A stretch of DNA of 30,503 bases from Collinsella sp. UBA6357. Lineage in GTDB: Bacteria; Actinomycetota; Coriobacteriia; Coriobacteriales; Coriobacteriaceae. A program made the translations under genes and the position numbers. The stretch is taken from the NCBI GenBank assembly GCA_002437815.1, contig DJRP01000026.1, forward strand, positions 219-30,721, written 5' to 3'. Every line of letters begins with the position of its first letter. Position 1 is the stretch's first letter. Below, one piece after another: positions 8,876-17,144 of the stretch. The notes beneath the pieces were generated by a model, which was not told the DNA's origin, made no database searches, and saw only the letters and a list, made by a program, of their open reading frames with translations.

Positions 8876-9810
8876 CTGAACCGTATCCCACGTACGAGAT
8901 CCATCCGGGAGATCGGCTCTATCCATCCATGGTGGCCGAGCTTTCCGATGCGCCGCGCACGCTCTATGTCCGTGGCGACCCCGAGGTACTCACGATGCCG
9001 TCGCTTTCGATCATCGGGTCGCGTAAGGCGAGCCCCTACGGCATCGCCTGTGCGGAGCTCGCGGCGCGCGTTGCGGTGGAGGCCGGCGTGAACGTGGTCT
9101 CGGGCGGCGCCATCGGCTGCGATCAGGCATCGGGCTGGGAAGCCCTCAACCGGGGTGGCCGTCATGTGATCGTGCTCGGTACGGGTGCCGATGTGGTCTA
9201 CCCTCGATCGAGTGCCGGGCTCATTGCGCGCACGCTCGAGCGCGGCGGCGCCATCGTCTCGCTGTGCCCCTGGGGTACCGGTCCGCGCAAGTTCGCGTTT
9301 CCGCGACGTAACCGCGTGATCGCGGCGCTGTCGGCCGCGCTGTTTATTTCTGAGGCCGGCATGCCCTCGGGTACGTTCTCGACCGCCGAATGCGCCATGG
9401 ACCTGGGGCGCGAGCTTTTGGTGGTTCCCGGTTCGATCTTGTCACCCGAATCGCGCGGCACCAACTACCTGATCTCCAATGGCGCCTGCTGTATCGTGGA
9501 CGAGGAGTCGATCGAGGTCGCCATATCGCGCATCTACGAGACCCTGCGCTTTAGCCATCCGTCCGCGCCAGGCGTGGCCGATCTGACTCCCGAGCAGCAG
9601 ACGGTGATGCATGCATTGATCGCCTCTCCGCTCAAGGTCGATGAGATTAGCGCCCTCATGGGCCTCGATGCCGTGGGAACGCTCAAACTCCTGGGCTCAC
9701 TGGAGGTTGCGGGCGCTATCGAGCGCATGATGGATGGAAGGTATGCTCCCTCCAAGTTTGCCTTGCATGCCCAGACGCCGTTCGGGCACAATGGAAAACG
9801 TCTCAAGTAG
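8872..9810 (+). CDS. dprA: DNA-processing protein DprA
   Basis: DprA protects imported single-stranded DNA and loads RecA on it during transformation. The 312-residue protein starts at ATG 8872, overlapping the comM stop by 4 nt. An extended Rossmann fold shows GSRKASPYG starting at residue 49, then VSGGAIGCDQASGWEALN, VIVLGTGADVVYP, and FAFPRRNRVIAALS with PSGTFSTAECAMDLGRELL and GSILSPESRGTNYLI. The C-terminal 70 residues (LTPEQQTVMHAL, VDEISALMGLDA, GTLKLLGSLEVAGAIERM) are the winged-helix DprA_WH domain. The chain has no obvious N-terminal SAM domain, so it is on the short side for the family. Together with comM it suggests a latent or active transformation machinery. Confidence 0.95.
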   Translation: MTEPYPTYEIHPGDRLYPSMVAELSDAPRTLYVRGDPEVLTMPSLSIIGSRKASPYGIACAELAARVAVEAGVNVVSGGAIGCDQASGWEALNRGGRHVIVLGTGADVVYPRSSAGLIARTLERGGAIVSLCPWGTGPRKFAFPRRNRVIAALSAALFISEAGMPSGTFSTAECAMDLGRELLVVPGSILSPESRGTNYLISNGACCIVDEESIEVAISRIYETLRFSHPSAPGVADLTPEQQTVMHALIASPLKVDEISALMGLDAVGTLKLLGSLEVAGAIERMMDGRYAPSKFALHAQTPFGHNGKRLK

Positions 9811-9824
9811 AAAGGTGTTGCAGC

Positions 9825-11162
9825 ATGCAGTTTGATCAGGTGACGGTTGTCGGCGGCGGCCTTGCGGGCTCGGAGTGCGCCATCCAGCTCGCGGATCGCG
9901 GGTTTCAGGTAACGCTCTATGAGATGCGTCCCGCCAAGTCCTCGCCGGCCCATCATACCGATCACCTGGCCGAGCTCGTATGCTCCAACTCGTTTAAGTC
10001 GACGCGCCCCGATTCGGCCGCGGGCCTGCTTAAGATCGAGCTCGAGCGCATGGGTTCGGTACTTTTGGATTGCGCAAAGCGTGCCGCCGTTCCCGCCGGG
10101 GGCGCCCTGGCGGTCGACCGCACCGTGTTCTCGCAGCTCGTCGAGGCCGAGATTGCCGCACGTCCGGCGATCACCGTGGTGCACGAGGAAGTCACGTCGA
10201 TCCCTGAGGGTCATTGCGTGATCGCCGCGGGCCCTCTGTGCTCCCCGGCGCTCTCCGATGAGATCCTCAAGCTCGTGGGCGGTGACGCGTTGGCGTTTTT
10301 CGATGCTGCCGCGCCTATCGTCGACGCCTCGACGCTCGACATGGATGTCTTGTTCTCGCAATCGCGCTACGAGGAGCAGGGGAGCGGCGACTATCTCAAT
10401 GCGCCGCTCAACAAAGAGGAGTACGAGGCGTTTATCGAGGCGCTCACCACGGCCGGCCGCGTGGTGCTCAAGGACTTTGAGGGCGGCGACCTGTTCCAGG
10501 CCTGCCAACCCGCCGAGGAAGTCGCGCGCACCGGCAAGGATGCCATTCGCTTTGGCGCCATGAAGCCCGTCGGCCTTACCGATCCGCGCACGGGGCGCCG
10601 TCCTTGGGCAGCGATTCAGCTGCGTGCCGAGAACCGCGAGCGCACCGCGTACAACCTGGTCGGGTTTCAGACCAATCTCACCTTCGGCGAGCAGAAGCGC
10701 GTGTTCCATATGGTGCCGGGCCTCGAGAACGCCGAGTTCTTCCGCTACGGCGTGATGCACCGCAACACGTTTGTCGATGCGCCGCATGTGCTCGACGGCA
10801 CGTTTGGCGTGCCGGGTACCGGCGTGCGCCTTGCCGGGCAGATCACCGGTACCGAGGGCTATATGGAAGCGGTCGCGACCGGTCTGCTCGCGGCACTCAA
10901 CGCCTATGCCGATGCGATCGGTGCCGGCCCCGTGGCCCTGCCGCGTACCGGCGCCCTGGGTGCGCTGGTTGCCTATGCCACCGATCCGGCCACCGTGGGC
11001 TACCAGCCCATGCATGTCAACTTTGGTCTGGTGCCGCCCCTCGAGGACGGCAAGCGCCGCAGCAAGCGCGATCGCTACCAGGCTTATGCCGATCGTGCCT
11101 GCGCCGCGCTCGATGAATATCTCTCCAGCCGCCCCGAGCTCTTCGAACGGCAAGGGCGCTAG
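9825..11162 (+). CDS. trmFO: Methylenetetrahydrofolate-tRNA (uracil-5-)-methyltransferase TrmFO
   Basis: This FAD enzyme makes ribothymidine-54 in the T-loop of tRNAs, using methylenetetrahydrofolate as carbon source. It has 445 residues, the usual length. The dinucleotide-binding motif is at residues 9-24 (VGGGLAGSECAIQLAD), followed by ELVCSNSFKSTRPDSAAGLL, a TrmFO signature. Further on are KPVGLTDPRTGR, LVGFQTNLTFGEQKRVF and GQITGTEGYMEAVATGLLA. ATG 9825 follows AGAAAGG. It lies 14 nt after dprA and 2 nt before xerC, in the order also seen in Firmicutes (dprA-trmFO-xerC). Confidence 0.96.
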   Translation: MQFDQVTVVGGGLAGSECAIQLADRGFQVTLYEMRPAKSSPAHHTDHLAELVCSNSFKSTRPDSAAGLLKIELERMGSVLLDCAKRAAVPAGGALAVDRTVFSQLVEAEIAARPAITVVHEEVTSIPEGHCVIAAGPLCSPALSDEILKLVGGDALAFFDAAAPIVDASTLDMDVLFSQSRYEEQGSGDYLNAPLNKEEYEAFIEALTTAGRVVLKDFEGGDLFQACQPAEEVARTGKDAIRFGAMKPVGLTDPRTGRRPWAAIQLRAENRERTAYNLVGFQTNLTFGEQKRVFHMVPGLENAEFFRYGVMHRNTFVDAPHVLDGTFGVPGTGVRLAGQITGTEGYMEAVATGLLAALNAYADAIGAGPVALPRTGALGALVAYATDPATVGYQPMHVNFGLVPPLEDGKRRSKRDRYQAYADRACAALDEYLSSRPELFERQGR

Positions 11163-11164
11163 CC

Positions 11165-12076
11165 TTGACGCTTTCTGCGGCAATCGATGATTTCACGGCG
11201 CATATCGCACGCGTCGAGGGGCTTTCTCCCAACACCGCGACCGCCTATGCTTCGCACCTTGAGCTGTTTGCCTCCTGGTGCGAGCGCCAGAAGGCGGACG
11301 GCTTTTCATGCACCGTGCGCGACCTGCGTGCCTACCTTGCGGAGCTTTCGCGTAAGGGGCTGGCTCCGCGCACGATAGCTGCGCACCTCTCGGCGTTGCG
11401 GGGGTTTTATCGCTGGGCGCACCTGGAGGGTTTGATCGAGCACGATGTCGCCTGTACGATCGGTAGTCCTAAGCTTCCGCGCAGCCTTCCGACCGTGTTG
11501 ACGTCTTCCCAGATGGATGCCCTGCTGGCGGCGCCCGATACCTCCACGCCGGCGGGACTTCGCGATGCCGCGATGCTCGAGTTGCTCTATGCCTCGGGCG
11601 CGCGTATTTCCGAGCTGTCCGGTCTCAATATCGAGAGCTTCGATTGGCAGGCGCGAACGGTCCGCCTGTGGGGCAAGGGCCGCAAGGAGCGTATCGTCCC
11701 GCTCTACCGGCGCGCTCTTGAGGCCACGTCTGCCTATCTTGATGGCGGTCGCTCGATGCTTCTCGCCAAGGCGGGCCGTAGCGATGCGCCTGGCCAGCCA
11801 CGGCCGCTTTTTATCTCGGTCCGCGGTAACCGCATGAGCGCCGCCGCGCTACGCAAACGCTTTCATGAGCTGTGCGCCCTGGCGGGGCTTCCGGCCGACA
11901 TCACCCCGCATGCGATGCGGCATACCTTTGCCACCGATCTGCTCGAGGGGGGTGCCGATCTGCGTTCGGTTCAGGAGCTGTTGGGTCACGCGAGCCTGTC
12001 GACCACCCAGCTCTATACCCATCTTACGCCCGAGCGCCTCAAGGCCACCGTCACCCAGGCCCACCCGCGCGCCTAG
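11165..12076 (+). CDS. xerC: Tyrosine recombinase, XerC-like
   Basis: This site-specific recombinase probably resolves chromosome dimers at dif. It has 303 residues from TTG 11165; the start is set by the tight 2-nt gap to trmFO and an AAGGGC just upstream. The N-terminal SAM-like core-binding domain covers about 5-90. The catalytic domain has all active-site residues: R147 (GARISEL), K171 (GKGRK), H249 and R252 (HAMRHTF), H275 (LGHASLSTTQ) and nucleophile Y284 (LYTH). XerC is preferred over XerD because of the trmFO neighbour; the sequence alone does not settle this. An integrase role is unlikely, as no att-like repeats or phage genes are nearby. Confidence 0.9.
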   Translation: MTLSAAIDDFTAHIARVEGLSPNTATAYASHLELFASWCERQKADGFSCTVRDLRAYLAELSRKGLAPRTIAAHLSALRGFYRWAHLEGLIEHDVACTIGSPKLPRSLPTVLTSSQMDALLAAPDTSTPAGLRDAAMLELLYASGARISELSGLNIESFDWQARTVRLWGKGRKERIVPLYRRALEATSAYLDGGRSMLLAKAGRSDAPGQPRPLFISVRGNRMSAAALRKRFHELCALAGLPADITPHAMRHTFATDLLEGGADLRSVQELLGHASLSTTQLYTHLTPERLKATVTQAHPRA

Positions 12077-12167
12077 GGCAGGCCGCGTCTTGGCTCAAAT
12101 AGCCGCCAGCTTCGCCCTGTTCGCCCTCGGGCATCCGGCATGGCAATTCTCCAGTTTTTATGGCGGG

Positions 12168-12196
12168 TTGGCAGCGCGGGGCATTCCTGCTATCAT
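12168..12196 (+). promoter_or_regulatory. Promoter of the rpsB-tsf operon
   Basis: TTGGCA (12168-12173) and TATCAT (12191-12196) are 17 bp apart, close to consensus. The predicted leader runs from about 12203 to 12336 (roughly 130 nt), long enough for ribosomal-protein autoregulation, though I could not define a structure. Confidence 0.75.
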
Positions 12197-12336
12197 TCAT
12201 CGGGTTGCTTCACGGCAACACGTTCTTATCACGCACGCGCGGCTACTCTCGACCGTGGTGCCCGGGCCTTGGTAGCACATGTCCGGGTTGGTCTTGGAGG
12301 TTGACCCCGCGCGGAGGCAAACCACAGGAGGTTTAC

Positions 12337-13080
12337 ATGGCTACCAAGATTAATATCCGTACCCTGCTCGAGGCCGGCTGCCACTTCGGTCATCAGACCC
12401 GTCGCTGGAACCCCAAGATGAAGCCGTTCATCTTCGGTGAGCGCAACGGCATCTACATCCTCGACCTCAAGCAGACCATCCTTGACGCCGACAAGGCCTA
12501 CACCTTCGTCAAGAACACCGCCAAGACCGGCAACGTGCTGTTCGTCGGCACCAAGAAGCAGGCTCAGGAGGCCGTCAAGACCGCTGCTGAGCGCGCCGGC
12601 ATGCCCTACATCAACCAGCGTTGGCTCGGCGGCATGCTCACCAACTTCGTGACCATCCGCTCCCGCATCAACCGCATGGAGGAGCTCGAGGCCATGGTCG
12701 AGGACGGCCGCATGGCTGTTCTGCCCAAGAAGGAGCAGGCTGTTCTGGGCAAGGAGCTCACCAAGCTCCAGACCAACCTCGGTGGTGCCCGCGACATGAA
12801 GGGTCTGCCCCAGGCGCTCTTCGTCATCGACACCAAGCGCGAGGAGAACGCCATCAAGGAGGCCCAGCGCCTGAACATCCCGGTCGTCGCCCTCATCGAC
12901 ACCAACTCCGATCCCGACGAGGTCGAGTACGGCATCCCCTGCAACGACGACGCCATCTCCGCTGTCACCCTTATGTGCGAGCTCATGGCCGACGCCTGCC
13001 TGGCCGGCAACGGCAAGGAGCAGGTCTCCGAGGCCGAGATGGCCGCCGAGGCTCCTGCCGCTGAGGCCAAGGCCGAGTAA
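12337..13080 (+). CDS. rpsB: Small ribosomal subunit protein uS2
   Basis: The 247-residue 30S protein is recognised by ATKINIRTLLEAGCHFGHQT, RRWNPKMKPFIFGERNGI, QRWLGGMLTNFVTIRSRI and IPVVALIDTNSDPDEVEYGI. The start at 12337 has a perfect AGGAGGT upstream (12327-12333). The C-terminal tail is acidic and Ala/Glu-rich. It is followed 48 nt later by tsf, the classical rpsB-tsf pair. GC-rich, strongly biased codons with many aag/ggc/cgc choices agree with high expression. Confidence 0.98.
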   Translation: MATKINIRTLLEAGCHFGHQTRRWNPKMKPFIFGERNGIYILDLKQTILDADKAYTFVKNTAKTGNVLFVGTKKQAQEAVKTAAERAGMPYINQRWLGGMLTNFVTIRSRINRMEELEAMVEDGRMAVLPKKEQAVLGKELTKLQTNLGGARDMKGLPQALFVIDTKREENAIKEAQRLNIPVVALIDTNSDPDEVEYGIPCNDDAISAVTLMCELMADACLAGNGKEQVSEAEMAAEAPAAEAKAE

Positions 13081-13128
13081 ATCGGTCCCTTCTGATTCGT
13101 CTTCTTCATCTTTTTGAAAGGAACCACA

Positions 13129-13998
13129 ATGGCCCAGATTACTGCCGCTATGGTCAAGCAGCTTCGCGAGATGACCGACTCCCCGATGATGGAGTGCAAG
13201 AAGGCTCTCGTCGAGGCCGATGGCGATATGGACGTCGCCGTCGACGTTCTGCGCAAGAACGGTCTTGCCAAGGCTGCCAAGAAGGCCGGTCGTGAGACCA
13301 ACGAGGGCGCGGTTGCCGCGTTCGTCTCCGAGGACGGCAAGTCCGGCGCTCTGCTCGAGCTCTCCTGCGAGACCGACTTCGTCGGCTCCAACGCCAAGTT
13401 CACCGGCTTCGCCTCCAAGGTCGCCGAGGTCGTCGCTGCCACCGAGCCGGCTGACGTCGATGCCCTGCTCGAGAAGCCCATGGGCGAGGAGACCGTCTCT
13501 TCCGAGCTCACCGAGATGATCCACATCATGGGTGAGAACATGAAGATTGCCCGCTTCACCGCCCGCAAGGTCGCCAACGGCGCTCTGTCCTCCTACATCC
13601 ACATGGGTGGCAAGATCGGCGTTCTGGTCGAGTTTGGCTTCGAGAAGCCCGAGACTGCCGAGGCCGAGGCTTTCAAGACCTTCGCCCATGACGTCGCCCT
13701 GCAGGTTGCTGCTGTCGCCCCGATCTGCGCTACCCGCGATCAGGTTCCGGCCGAGACCGTCGAGCACGAGAAGCAGATCTACATGGCTCAGGCTGCCGAG
13801 TCCGGTAAGCCCGAGGCCATCCAGGAGAAGATGGCTGTTGGCCGTCTGGAGAAGTTCTACAAGCAGTCCGTGCTCACCGAGCAGGAGTTCATCAAGGACA
13901 GCTCCCTTACCATCAAGAAGTACGCCGAGAACGTCTCCAAGGAGCTCGGCGACACCATCACCGTCGTGGCCTTCGATCGCCTCGTCCGTGGTGAGTAG
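13129..13998 (+). CDS. tsf: Translation elongation factor Ts
   Basis: EF-Ts is the guanine nucleotide exchange factor for EF-Tu. It has 289 residues from ATG 13129, preceded by GAAAGGA. The N-terminal UBA-like region includes MVKQLREMTDSPMMECKKAL and the classical KNGLAKAAKKAGRETNEG. The core dimerisation domains show LLELSCETDFVGSN and YIHMGGKIGVLVEF. EKMAVGRLEKFYKQSVLTEQ and an FIKD segment mark the C-terminal part. The upstream in-frame ATG at 13114 lacks a ribosome site. A strong terminator follows. Confidence 0.98.
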   Translation: MAQITAAMVKQLREMTDSPMMECKKALVEADGDMDVAVDVLRKNGLAKAAKKAGRETNEGAVAAFVSEDGKSGALLELSCETDFVGSNAKFTGFASKVAEVVAATEPADVDALLEKPMGEETVSSELTEMIHIMGENMKIARFTARKVANGALSSYIHMGGKIGVLVEFGFEKPETAEAEAFKTFAHDVALQVAAVAPICATRDQVPAETVEHEKQIYMAQAAESGKPEAIQEKMAVGRLEKFYKQSVLTEQEFIKDSSLTIKKYAENVSKELGDTITVVAFDRLVRGE

Positions 13999-14024
13999 GC
14001 TATAAGCTTTTGTAGCTTCTATAG

Positions 14025-14060
14025 AGCAGGCTGTGGGTTTTACTCACGGCCTGCTTTTTT
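14025..14060 (+). terminator. Rho-independent terminator of rpsB-tsf
   Basis: AGCAGGC(TGTG) pairs with (CACG)GCCTGCT around a 9-nt loop and is followed by six T (14055-14060). It separates rpsB-tsf from the pyrH operon. Confidence 0.88.
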
Positions 14061-14118
14061 ATGGGCAATCAACTCGCCTTTGCTAGAATATTGAAAGTTA
14101 CGATTAAGGAGGATCGCC

Positions 14119-14841
14119 TTGTCCGACATCCGATATAAGCGCGTGCTTCTCAAGCTTTCGGGAGAAGCGCTCATGGGGGAGAGCCACTACGGCATCGACC
14201 CTAAGGTCACCGATCGTTTGGCCAAGCAGGTTAAGGATCTGCTCGCTGCGGGTCATGAGGTCGGCGTGGTTGTCGGCGGCGGAAACATCTTCCGCGGCAT
14301 GGCCGGTGCAGCCGGCGGCATGGATCGCGCTCAGGCTGATTACATGGGCATGCTCGCCACCGTTATGAACGCCCTGGCCCTGCAAGACGCCTTCGAGCAC
14401 AACGATGTGCCCTGCCGCGTGATGAGCGCCATCCAGATGAACGAGATCTGCGAGCCCTATATTCGCCGTCGCGCTATCAACCATCTTGAGAAGGGGAGCG
14501 TCGTCATCTTCGCCGCCGGTTCGGGCAACCCTTACTTTACGACCGATACCGCTGCGGCCCTGCGTGCCTGCGAGATCGGTGCCGAGGTGCTTATCAAGGC
14601 CACCAAGGTCGACGGCATCTATGACAAGGACCCCGTCAAGTGCGACGACGCCGTCCGCTTTGACAAGATCACCTATCACGAGGTGCTCGTGCGCGGCCTG
14701 CAGGTCATGGATTCCACCGCAACGGCCCTGTGCCAGGACAACCGTATGCCCATTTTGGTCCTCAACATCGATGGCGAGGACACCGTCAAACGCGCGCTCG
14801 CGGGCGAACCCGTCGGCACGCTCGTCTACCAGGAGGATTAG
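14119..14841 (+). CDS. pyrH: Uridylate kinase
   Basis: It phosphorylates UMP to UDP. The 240-residue protein belongs to the amino-acid-kinase fold: KLSGEALMG near residues 12-20, VVGGGNIFRG near 51-60, then DRAQADYMGMLATVMNALAL, and TDTAAALRACEIGAEVLIKA with KVDGIYDKDP. The TTG at 14119 is supported by AAGGAGGA (14106-14113); no ATG fits better. It begins an eight-gene run ending with proS, with 3 nt to frr. A possible -10 (TAGAAT, 14084-14089) lies upstream, but no clear -35 is present. Confidence 0.97.
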   Translation: MSDIRYKRVLLKLSGEALMGESHYGIDPKVTDRLAKQVKDLLAAGHEVGVVVGGGNIFRGMAGAAGGMDRAQADYMGMLATVMNALALQDAFEHNDVPCRVMSAIQMNEICEPYIRRRAINHLEKGSVVIFAAGSGNPYFTTDTAAALRACEIGAEVLIKATKVDGIYDKDPVKCDDAVRFDKITYHEVLVRGLQVMDSTATALCQDNRMPILVLNIDGEDTVKRALAGEPVGTLVYQED

Positions 14842-14844
14842 ATC

Positions 14845-15381
14845 ATGGCAGAGAACATCACCCAGCATATGGACAAGTCGCTTGAGTCCCTTAAGCACAA
14901 CTTCTCCAAGGTGCGCACCGGCCGCGCTAACGCCAACATCCTGGCAGACATCACCGTCGACTACTACGGTGTTCCCACCCCGGTGACCCAGGTTGCCGCC
15001 GTCAAGACCCCCGAGGCCCACATGCTGCTCATCGAGCCGTGGGACAAGGCCCTGGTCAACGCCATCGTCAAGGCCATTAGCGCCTCCGATCTGGGCATCA
15101 CGCCCAACTCCGACGGTTCCGTCGTGCGCCTGCCGTTCCCGGCTCCCACCGAGGAGCGCCGCCGCGAGCTCGTCAAGGAGTGCCGCGAGTACGCCGAGCA
15201 GGCCAAGGTCTCGATCCGCAACATCCGTCGCGACTTCAATAACAAGCTCGAGCGCGACGAGGATCTGACCGAGGACGATATCCGTCGCGAGCAGGCCAAG
15301 GTCCAAAAGCACACCGATGACTACGTGGCCAAGGTCGAGCAGCTTCTGAAGGAAAAAGAAGCCGAGGTCATGGAGATCTAA
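14845..15381 (+). CDS. frr: Ribosome recycling factor
   Basis: RRF works with EF-G to split post-termination ribosomes. It has 178 residues, slightly shorter than the usual 185. Typical features are KSLESLKHNFSKVRTGRANA, DYYGVPTPVTQVA and PEAHMLLIEPWDK in the tip domain. RLPFPAPTEERRRELVKECR and ISVRN-like SIRNIRRDFNNKLER belong to the long helical arm. ATG 14845 lies 3 nt after pyrH; the site AGGAGG sits inside the pyrH end, so the two are coupled. Confidence 0.97.
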   Translation: MAENITQHMDKSLESLKHNFSKVRTGRANANILADITVDYYGVPTPVTQVAAVKTPEAHMLLIEPWDKALVNAIVKAISASDLGITPNSDGSVVRLPFPAPTEERRRELVKECREYAEQAKVSIRNIRRDFNNKLERDEDLTEDDIRREQAKVQKHTDDYVAKVEQLLKEKEAEVMEI

Positions 15382-15382
15382 A

Positions 15383-16177
15383 GTGCAATACGACCAGAAC
15401 AAACTAGTCGAGTACTTTGCCGACGCCCCCGCGGGCGTCGGTTTTTCAGACCTCGACATGAACCGCATCCCGCATCACATCAGCTGCATCATGGACGGCA
15501 ACGGCCGCTGGGCCACCGCGCGCGGCCTTGCCCGCACCGAGGGCCACAAGGCCGGCATCGTCTCGCTGCGCGAGATCATTACCGCCTGCGTGCGTCTGGG
15601 CGTTGATGTGCTTTCGGCCTACGCGTTCTCGACAGAGAACTGGAATCGCCCGCAGCACGAGGTCAACGTGCTCATGCATCTGTTTGCCAAGACCTTCGTC
15701 GATGAGCTGCCGCTGCTCAAAAAAGAGAACGTGCGCGTCGTCTTTTTGGGCGATATCTCCGCACTGCCCAAAAAGACGCGCGACGTCTTTGAGCGCGGGC
15801 TTGCGGAGTGCGCTGATCATACCGGCATGACGTTGGCGCTGGCCGTCAACTACGGTGGTCGTGCCGAGATCGCCCGTGCCGCGCGTGAGCTTGCGCTCGA
15901 TGCCGCGGCCGGCAAGATCGATCCGTCGTCGATCGACGAGCAGGCTGTGGCCTCTCGCCTCTATACGGCGGGGCTACCCGATCCCGAGCTCGTGATCCGC
16001 ACGAGCGGCGAGCTTCGCATCTCCAACTATCTGCTGTGGCAGGTGGCCTATTCGGAGTTTTATGTCACCGATACCTATTGGCCCGATTTCGATCGCTGGG
16101 GCCTGGTCAAGGCGATTCTTGCCTACCAGGGTCGCGACAGGAGGTTCGGCGGCCTGAGCAAGAGCGAGGAGGAATAG
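15383..16177 (+). CDS. uppS: Isoprenyl transferase (undecaprenyl diphosphate synthase)
   Basis: This cis-prenyltransferase condenses isopentenyl diphosphates into the C55 lipid carrier used for peptidoglycan and for the polysaccharide locus at the end of the window. With GTG 15383 it has 264 residues. HISCIMDGNGRWA contains the Mg-binding D38; HKAGIVSLREII, SAYAFSTENWNRP and the C-terminal RTSGELRISNYLLWQVAYSE with FYVTDTYWPDF are diagnostic. The start lies 1 nt after frr; the internal ATG at 15460 would remove about 25 residues and leave the catalytic motif intact, so the exact start is uncertain. Confidence 0.95.
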   Translation: MQYDQNKLVEYFADAPAGVGFSDLDMNRIPHHISCIMDGNGRWATARGLARTEGHKAGIVSLREIITACVRLGVDVLSAYAFSTENWNRPQHEVNVLMHLFAKTFVDELPLLKKENVRVVFLGDISALPKKTRDVFERGLAECADHTGMTLALAVNYGGRAEIARAARELALDAAAGKIDPSSIDEQAVASRLYTAGLPDPELVIRTSGELRISNYLLWQVAYSEFYVTDTYWPDFDRWGLVKAILAYQGRDRRFGGLSKSEEE

Positions 16178-16181
16178 ATCC

Positions 16182-17144
16182 GTGGAACAAAACGAGCAAC
16201 ATAAGGGCGGTGTCCAGGCGCCGCAGCCGGTCGATCCACACCAGAAGACCGTCATCACGGGCGGAAAGCCGGTCGAGGCATCGAGCGGCCGTGGCACCTC
16301 GGGCTCCAAGGCATCGGCCTCGGCCAAGAAGTCCTCGTGGCTTTCGGGCTTTATCACCCGCGCTGCGGCTGGTCTTATCTATGCCGGTTTGTTCATCCTG
16401 TGCCTGGTGCTCGGCAGCTGGACGACAGCGGCGTTTGTCGCAGCCATGAGCGGTTTGTGCTGCTTTGAGTTCTACCGCATGGTCCGGCGCGATGGCAAGG
16501 TGCCCAACGAGCAGCTCGGTATCGTTGCTTCCGTGGTGCTGCCCTTGGCGTCCCTGGGCGATCCCGTGTGGCTCAACGCCCTGCTGTTTGTCACGGTCGT
16601 CGCCGTTGGCATCTGGTATCTCTGCTCTCCGCGCACCCGCATCGCCGATCTTGCCGTCACGCTCTTCGGCCCGCTGTACACGGGCTTTATGCTCTCGTCG
16701 ATCGTCCTGCTGCGCGACGCTGTTCCCGGATTTGCCGGTGCGTTGCTCTCCGTGGGCGTGTGCGCCTCGCTGTGGGTGAGCGACTCGTTTGCCTATCTGG
16801 TGGGCAGCCGTATCGGCAAGCACAAGATGGTGCCCAAGATCTCTCCCAACAAGAGCTGGGAGGGCTTTGTCGGCGGCATCGTGGGTTCGGTCCTTATCTG
16901 GGTCATCCTGTGGGCCACGCATCTTTATGACCTCAATCTTGCCTATGCGCTGCTGTGCGGCGTCTTCGTCTCGATTCTGGGCGTATTCGGCGACCTTATC
17001 GAGTCGCGCATCAAGCGCGGCGTGGGCGTCAAGGATTCGGGCAACCTCATTCCCGGTCACGGCGGTATGCTCGATCGCTCCGACTCGTTGATCTTCGGGT
17101 GCATCACCGCCCAGCTTTTGCTGATGATCGGAGGCGTGCTGTAA
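16182..17144 (+). CDS. cdsA: Phosphatidate cytidylyltransferase
   Basis: It makes CDP-diacylglycerol from phosphatidic acid and CTP in the inner membrane. It has 320 residues from GTG 16182, preceded by GAGGAGGAA. The first 55 or so residues are hydrophilic (Gln/Ser/Lys-rich, with AQP repeats absent), which is longer than in many CdsA proteins. About eight membrane spans follow from residue 60. The family signature at the C-terminus includes SFAYLVGSRIGKHK, SPNKSWEGFVGG and KDSGNLIPGHGGMLDRSDSL. It lies 4 nt after uppS, and its stop overlaps dxr by one base (TAATG). Confidence 0.95.
   Translation: MEQNEQHKGGVQAPQPVDPHQKTVITGGKPVEASSGRGTSGSKASASAKKSSWLSGFITRAAAGLIYAGLFILCLVLGSWTTAAFVAAMSGLCCFEFYRMVRRDGKVPNEQLGIVASVVLPLASLGDPVWLNALLFVTVVAVGIWYLCSPRTRIADLAVTLFGPLYTGFMLSSIVLLRDAVPGFAGALLSVGVCASLWVSDSFAYLVGSRIGKHKMVPKISPNKSWEGFVGGIVGSVLIWVILWATHLYDLNLAYALLCGVFVSILGVFGDLIESRIKRGVGVKDSGNLIPGHGGMLDRSDSLIFGCITAQLLLMIGGVL

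Noticed and set aside
11165..12076. Integrase of a mobile element rather than XerC
   Set aside because: It sits in the conserved dprA-trmFO-xerC order, with no att repeats, phage genes or composition change nearby.
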